From Coriobacteriales bacterium (GTDB lineage: Bacteria > Actinomycetota > Coriobacteriia > Coriobacteriales > UBA8131): DNA of 10,160 bases. A model generated the notes under the pieces. That model was not told the origin of the DNA, ran no database searches, and saw nothing but the letters and a program-made list of their open reading frames with translations. The stretch spans positions 1 through 10,160 of the forward strand of contig JAISUQ010000125.1 of NCBI GenBank assembly GCA_031272005.1, given 5' to 3'. Position numbers and translations under genes: made by a program. Shown here in pieces: positions 6,173 through 10,160 of the stretch (its first letter is position 1; each line of letters opens with the position of its first letter).

Positions 6173-6973
6173 ATGATCCATGTATTCGTCAACGGATTCA
6201 ATGGCCGTATGGGCACCGAAGTCGTCAAAGCTGTGCTGGCTCAGCCAGACATGGAACTCGTTGGCGGCTACGATCCCGGCGCCGGCACCAGCGGTGTGCT
6301 GGTTGGCGGCCAACAGGTAGCCGTCTCCTATCCAACCCTGCAGGTCGCCCTGGAGGTGGCCAAACCCGATGTGCTGGTCGATTTCACCAACCCGGCTTCG
6401 GTGGCCGATAACATCCGCTGCGCTCTGGCCGCTGGCGTGGACTGCGTCATCGGCACCACCGGCCTGACACCAGACAAACTGGCGGAGTTATACCAGGGAG
6501 CTCCGGCTGGCTCAACTTTGTTTGTCGCTCCTAACTTCACCATCGGCGCTGTGTTGATGATGGAGTTTGCCCGCAAGGCCGCCGCGCTGTTTGACGACGT
6601 CGAAGTCCTGGAGTTTCACCATAACGGCAAACAGGACGCCCCCAGCGGCACGGCGCTGAATACCGCGCTATCCATCGCCAGTGCTCGAGCCCAGGCCAAG
6701 GTCAGCTCCAAAGCCCCCGGCTCGGAGACCGAACTTGCCGGGCGGGCCGGAGCCCGCGGCACCAGCGTTGAAGGCGTGCCGGTGCACTCCATCCGCTCCA
6801 ATGGCTTTGTTGCCCATCAGGAGGTCATTTTCGGCTCCAGTGGCGAGACACTGACCATCCGCCATGACTCTATCGACCGTTCCTCCTATATGCCGGGCGT
6901 TTTGCTGGCAATCCGCAGCGTTGGCGAGCGCAGTGGCCTTATCATTGGTCTGGAGAAGTTGCTTGACCTCTGA
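6173..6973 (+). CDS. dapB: 4-hydroxy-tetrahydrodipicolinate reductase
   Basis: DapB reduces the DapA product with NAD(P)H to tetrahydrodipicolinate, the second committed step to diaminopimelate and lysine. The 266-aa product matches the usual length. The N-terminal Rossmann domain opens with MIHVFVNGFNGRMG (glycine-rich loop at 8-14) and includes VDFTNP (69-74) and IGTTG (93-97). The catalytic and substrate-binding block is EFHHNGKQDAPSGTAL, with H149, H150 and K153 corresponding to E. coli H159, H160 and K163. The interdomain stretch RAGARGTSVEGVPVHSIRSNGFVAHQEVIFG is characteristic. The start is ATG 6173; nearby ATGs at 6154 and 6163 are in another frame. GAAGGGA upstream (6156-6162) is a plausible ribosome-binding site, about 10 bases away. 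dapA follows after 40 bp. Confidence 0.98.
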   Translation: MIHVFVNGFNGRMGTEVVKAVLAQPDMELVGGYDPGAGTSGVLVGGQQVAVSYPTLQVALEVAKPDVLVDFTNPASVADNIRCALAAGVDCVIGTTGLTPDKLAELYQGAPAGSTLFVAPNFTIGAVLMMEFARKAAALFDDVEVLEFHHNGKQDAPSGTALNTALSIASARAQAKVSSKAPGSETELAGRAGARGTSVEGVPVHSIRSNGFVAHQEVIFGSSGETLTIRHDSIDRSSYMPGVLLAIRSVGERSGLIIGLEKLLDL

Positions 6974-7013
6974 TGGAGAGCGTAATCGCTGCGCCGAACA
7001 AGGGAGATACACC

Positions 7014-7910
7014 ATGCCTGCAAAAACCCAATTCAGCCGCTTCATTCCGGCAATGATCACCCCCTTCGACCAGAACCTGGATCTGGATCTGCCCCGGGCC
7101 CAACAACTGGCCACCCGACTGGTTGATAAGGGCGTCAGCGCTCTGGTCATCAACGGCACCACCGGTGAATCGCCGACGGTCTTCTATCCCCAGAAGATCG
7201 AGCTGTTCAAGGCGGTCATCGAAGCGGTGGGGGACAGGTGCCAGATCATCGCCAATGTTGGGGATAATTGCACGGCCGACAGCTGCGACTTTGCGCGTGA
7301 CGTGGTCAAGCTGGGCGTGGATGGCATCATGCTGGTGGTCCCATATTACAATAAGCCGCCCCAGGAGGGACTGTATCAACACTTCAAGGCCATCGCCACC
7401 AGTGTGGAGTTGCCGGTCGTCCTGTATAACATCCCCGGACGTTGCGTCATCAACATGGAGGCCGAGACCACCCTGCGTCTGGCCCATGAGGTCGACAACA
7501 TCGTGGCCGTCAAAGAGGCTTCCGGTAAGATGGACCAAATCGAGGCTATCATCAAGGACGCCCCGGAGGGCTTTCATGTCTACTCCGGCGATGATGAGGT
7601 CACCATGGCCATCATGGAGCTCGGTGGTTGGGGAGTCATCTCCACCATCGGCAACGTCACCCCCGAGCGGATGGCCGAGATCGTCGAGGCCATGGCCGCC
7701 GGCGACAGAACCCGTGCGTTAGCGGCGCATCTGAAGCTGCAGCCGCTTATGAAAGAACTGTTCATTACAGCGAACCCCATCATGGTCAAAGAGGCGATGA
7801 AGCTGATCGGCTTTGACTGTGGCGGAGTCCGCCTGCCGCTCGTTGACGCTACGCCTGAGCAAAGCGCCGAGTTGGCAGAGGTCATGCGCGCCACCGGCGT
7901 GCTCGAATGA
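7014..7910 (+). CDS. dapA: 4-hydroxy-tetrahydrodipicolinate synthase
   Basis: DapA condenses pyruvate with aspartate semialdehyde, the first committed step to diaminopimelate and lysine. The product is 298 aa, a class I TIM-barrel aldolase that normally forms tetramers. The Schiff-base lysine is K167 in NIVAVKEASG. Other active-site residues visible are GTTGE (48-52), the tyrosine in VPYYNKPP (111), Y138 in VLYNIPGR and R143. The start is ATG 7014 with AGGGAG at 7001-7006. The frame is open back to 6864 but that stretch overlaps dapB and is not DapA-like. RNase J begins 7 bp after the stop, and the stop codon overlaps RNase J's ribosome-binding site. The lysine-inhibition residues were not assessed. 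Confidence 0.98.
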   Translation: MPAKTQFSRFIPAMITPFDQNLDLDLPRAQQLATRLVDKGVSALVINGTTGESPTVFYPQKIELFKAVIEAVGDRCQIIANVGDNCTADSCDFARDVVKLGVDGIMLVVPYYNKPPQEGLYQHFKAIATSVELPVVLYNIPGRCVINMEAETTLRLAHEVDNIVAVKEASGKMDQIEAIIKDAPEGFHVYSGDDEVTMAIMELGGWGVISTIGNVTPERMAEIVEAMAAGDRTRALAAHLKLQPLMKELFITANPIMVKEAMKLIGFDCGGVRLPLVDATPEQSAELAEVMRATGVLE

Positions 7911-7917
7911 GGAAAAT

Positions 7918-9690
7918 GTGAGTCAACAACAACCAAAGACCAATACCCAAAATACCAACAGCGCAAAAAACCAGAACTCCCGGTCCACTTATCGTCGACG
8001 CAAGCCACAAGTCAAGACAGTCGAGAAGAAGCAGGTCGCCATGCGAGTCATACCTCTTGGCGGCCTGGACGGTATCGGCAAGAACATGACCGTCTTTGAA
8101 TGCGGCGACGATTTGATAGTCGTCGACGCCGGACTGATGTTTCCGGATGACGAACATCCGGGCATCGACCTGATTCTGCCGGATTACACCTATATCCTGG
8201 AGAATTCCCACCGACTGCGGGCCTTCATCATCACCCATGGCCACGAGGACCATACCGGCGCTCTGCCTTATGTCCTCAAAGACCTTGGCAAGCACAACGT
8301 ACCGATTTATGGCACCAAGCTGACCTTGGGTTTCATCGAAGGCAAATTCGCCGAGCATAACATCAAGAACCACAGTTTCCGCGAGATTTCCGCTGGCGAC
8401 CATGTTTCTGTCGGTTGCTTCGGCGTGGATTTCTACGCCGTCAACCATTCCATCCCGGGCTCGCTGGGGCTGTTCATCCGCACCTCGGCCGGCACCGTGC
8501 TGCACACCGGCGATTTCAAGCTGGACTCCACACCGATAGACGGCATCCACACCGACTTTGCCGCGATCACCCGCTTCGCCAAGACCGGCATCAGCCTGAT
8601 GCTTTCCGACTCCACCAATGCCAACAACAAGGACTTCACCAAATCCGAGGCCGAGGTCGGCAAAGCCCTGCGCCAGATCATCACAACCGCTCGCAAGCGG
8701 GTCATCGTGGCCTCCTTCTCCAGTCATATCCACCGTATCCAGCAGGTCTGTGATGCGGCAGCGGCGGCGGGGCGCAAGGTCGCCGTCACCGGCCGCTCGA
8801 TGCTGACCAACTCCCGCATCGCCCGCGAACTGGGCTATCTCAAGGTCGATGAGCGCAATATCATCGACGCTTACGCCGCCAAAGACATCCCGCCGGACAA
8901 GGTGGTCATCCTCTGTACCGGCTCCCAGGGCGAGCCGCTCTCGGCACTGGCCCGGATGGCCAACGGCGAGCATCGCACGGTGGTGATTGAGGAAGGCGAT
9001 ACGGTGATCATCTCCGCCACCCCGGTGCCCGGCAACGAGAAGGCTGTGACCCGGGTGATCAACGCGCTGTCCAAGGTCGGCGCCGAGGTCTACGACAAGA
9101 AGCGGGCCCTGGTTCATGTCTCCGGCCACGCCGGCTCCGAGGAGCTGAAGCAGATGCTGGTCCTGGCCCAGCCCCGCTACTTCATGCCGGTGCACGGCGA
9201 GTCCCTGCATCTGCGGGCCCACGCCGAACTGGCCCACGATGTCGGCATCCCCCGCAGCAATATCTTCATGTTGGAGAATGGCGACACCCTGACTGTCGAC
9301 GACAGTGGCGTCAAACGCGGCGAGCCGGTGGAGAACGGCGTCGTCTACGTCGATGGCCTGTCGGTGGGAGATGTTTCGGCAGTGGTGCTCAAGGACCGCC
9401 AGACGCTGTCCAGCGACGGTATCGTCACGGTAGTCTGCATGGTTCGCAAACGCGACAGCTCAGCCGTCGGCAAGCCGGAAGTCATCACCAAAGGCGTCAG
9501 CGGGGGAGACGACCCTGAGCTGCTCAACGACCTGATTGCCGCCGCGGAGAAGACCGTCTCCAACTTCGCCCACGAGCACCGCTCCAACCCCAACAGGTTG
9601 AAGCGGGCCCTGCGTGAGGAGATCTCCGGCATCCTCTGGGAGCGCTGTCGCCGCCGCCCGATGATCATCCCGCTGATCATGGAAGTCTGA
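7918..9690 (+). CDS. rnj: Ribonuclease J (metallo-beta-lactamase/beta-CASP)
   Basis: RNase J combines 5'-to-3' exonuclease and endonuclease activity in mRNA turnover and rRNA maturation in bacteria lacking the RNase E pathway. I choose GTG 7918, giving 590 aa, because TGAGGA (7908-7913) sits 4 bases upstream and overlaps the dapA stop. The catalytic core starts at MRVIPLGGLDGIGKNM, so ATG 8041 (549 aa) is an alternative. Visible motifs are HGHEDH (107-112), NHSIPGS (176-182), HTGDFK (196-201), the beta-CASP segment with DSTNANNKDFT and SSHIHRI (268-274), GSQGEPLSALARMA (335-348), HVSGHAG (400-406) and MPVHGE (423-428), then the C-terminal domain to ~590. All metal ligands appear intact. The first 41 residues are Gln/Asn/Lys/Arg-rich and likely disordered, as in actinobacterial RNase J. 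Whether it resembles J1 or J2 cannot be told. Confidence 0.97.
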   Translation: MSQQQPKTNTQNTNSAKNQNSRSTYRRRKPQVKTVEKKQVAMRVIPLGGLDGIGKNMTVFECGDDLIVVDAGLMFPDDEHPGIDLILPDYTYILENSHRLRAFIITHGHEDHTGALPYVLKDLGKHNVPIYGTKLTLGFIEGKFAEHNIKNHSFREISAGDHVSVGCFGVDFYAVNHSIPGSLGLFIRTSAGTVLHTGDFKLDSTPIDGIHTDFAAITRFAKTGISLMLSDSTNANNKDFTKSEAEVGKALRQIITTARKRVIVASFSSHIHRIQQVCDAAAAAGRKVAVTGRSMLTNSRIARELGYLKVDERNIIDAYAAKDIPPDKVVILCTGSQGEPLSALARMANGEHRTVVIEEGDTVIISATPVPGNEKAVTRVINALSKVGAEVYDKKRALVHVSGHAGSEELKQMLVLAQPRYFMPVHGESLHLRAHAELAHDVGIPRSNIFMLENGDTLTVDDSGVKRGEPVENGVVYVDGLSVGDVSAVVLKDRQTLSSDGIVTVVCMVRKRDSSAVGKPEVITKGVSGGDDPELLNDLIAAAEKTVSNFAHEHRSNPNRLKRALREEISGILWERCRRRPMIIPLIMEV

Positions 9691-9706
9691 GTAATCAGTC
9701 CACTTC
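9682..9706. terminator. Hairpin spanning both stop codons at the convergent junction
   Basis: GAAGT (9682-9686) pairs with ACTTC (9702-9706), and CTGA (9687-9690) with TCAG (9695-9698). The loop is GTAA and there is a 3-nt bulge (9699-9701). The rnj stop TGA (9688-9690) pairs with the reverse-complement stop of the opposing gene (9695-9697). No T-tract follows on either strand, so this is not a classical intrinsic terminator. It may act as a weak bidirectional terminator or a 3'-end-protecting structure, or it may be chance. Confidence 0.35.
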
Positions 9707-10160
9707 AATCAATTCGTACTGGTCGCTGCCGATACCGAGCTTGACGGCATGGTCAACAGTCACTCGCCAGTTGGAGTGGGGGTGGATGGCCTGAATGTAA
9801 TCGACCCGCTCACCAGCGCCGTCCTGGCCGCCCCGAGCCAGAGCCTCACCGAGCATGCTGTTGGCTATCACCGGCTGTTTCTGCAAGGCCTCCACACAAG
9901 CCAGGTCCAGGGCTACGGGATCGAAGGAAGCAAACATACCGATATCCGGCACCACCGCTGCATCACTGCTCAGCCAGCAGTCACACAGTGGTGTGATGTC
10001 CATGGCCAGGCTGATATGGAAATGCGGGCGCCCGGCCAGGACCGCCTGGGCATATTCGGCGACCTTGGCGTCCAGCAACTCACCCTTCTCATCGAAATGG
10101 GCCATGATGGCGTCAAACGGACAGGCTGCGATGCAATGGCCACAGCCCACGCAGTTCTCA
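9695..10160 (-). CDS. DUF362 family protein with 4Fe-4S ferredoxin motif, 5' part outside window
   Basis: Only the C-terminal ~155 residues are present; the frame continues past the right edge (codons for Glu-Asn-Cys precede the GTG that could be mistaken for a start). The visible part opens with CVGCGHCIAACPFDAI, a complete CxxCxxCxxxCP 4Fe-4S cluster motif. It continues into the DUF362 signature: HISLAMDITPLCDCW, then SSDAAVVPDIGMFASFDPVALDLACVEAL. In DUF362 proteins the ferredoxin motif lies mid-protein, so roughly half is probably missing. The family is common in anaerobic bacteria and archaea and is thought to be redox-related, but has no settled function. It is transcribed against RNase J with only 4 bp between the stops, so it belongs to a different transcription unit. 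Family call is good; role unknown. Confidence 0.88.
   Translation of the reverse strand, partial: ENCVGCGHCIAACPFDAIMAHFDEKGELLDAKVAEYAQAVLAGRPHFHISLAMDITPLCDCWLSSDAAVVPDIGMFASFDPVALDLACVEALQKQPVIANSMLGEALARGGQDGAGERVDYIQAIHPHSNWRVTVDHAVKLGIGSDQYELIEVD

Noticed and set aside
6979..6990. Small hairpin AGCG-TAAT-CGCT between dapB and dapA
   Set aside because: Only 4 bp with no T tract and no extension; expected by chance in a GC-rich gap.
7882..9237. 451-codon open frame on the - strand opposite RNase J
   Set aside because: Antisense shadow of a strongly conserved gene; GC-rich third positions suppress stops on the other strand. The translation is repetitive Gly/Asp/Val with no recognisable domain.
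1..10160. Search for mobile elements, CRISPR arrays, tRNAs, toxin-antitoxin pairs or defence genes
   Set aside because: Nearly all the sequence is accounted for by intact housekeeping genes; the gaps are short and hold only the elements listed.

Overview
The window (about 10.2 kb, GC-rich with strong G/C preference at third codon positions) is dense bacterial housekeeping chromosome. It holds nine protein genes: eight on the + strand, and one on the - strand that enters from the right edge. Both terminal genes are cut by the window: era lacks its first ~20 codons, and the DUF362/ferredoxin gene lacks its N-terminal part. I see no mobile element, CRISPR array, tRNA, rRNA or defence system, and no frameshifted gene.

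Layout. (1) 2-1610: era (ribosome-assembly GTPase) followed 4 bp later by recO (recombination mediator). (2) 1611-1798: a 188-bp gap with an 8-bp direct repeat, an extended -10 promoter and a GC-rich imperfect hairpin just upstream of rpsO, a plausible S15 autoregulatory leader. (3) 1799-4327: rpsO and pnp, separated by a 10-bp stem-loop. (4) 4328-4413: a short gap with a promoter-like element. It is followed by a tight same-strand run: TM2-domain membrane protein, M16 zinc peptidase, dapB, dapA and RNase J. Gaps are 6, 40, 40 and 7 bp. (5) 9691-9694: convergent junction with the - strand DUF362/4Fe-4S gene; the two stop codons lie inside one hairpin.

How the genes fit together. PNPase (3'-to-5' phosphorolysis) and RNase J (5' exo-/endonuclease) are two major RNA-decay enzymes. 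They bracket a lysine/diaminopimelate segment (dapB, dapA) and an M16 peptidase. From memory, Bacillus subtilis has a similar order (rpsO-pnpA-ylxY-mlpA ... asd-dapG-dapA-rnjB), so most of this is an old conserved neighbourhood. The TM2 gene is the element that stands out.

Organism. RNase J rather than an RNase E system, the Bacillus-like order, the GTG starts, and a DUF362/ferredoxin gene typical of anaerobes suggest a non-proteobacterial anaerobe. My best guess is Chloroflexota of the Dehalococcoidia type, or a metagenomic relative. This is inference from gene order and protein style, not from any search.

I found no clearly new biological system. The best second-look items are the rpsO leader structure, the TM2 gene with its Gln/Pro/Tyr-rich tail, the stop-to-stop hairpin at 9682-9706, and the disordered charged tails on both RNA-decay enzymes.
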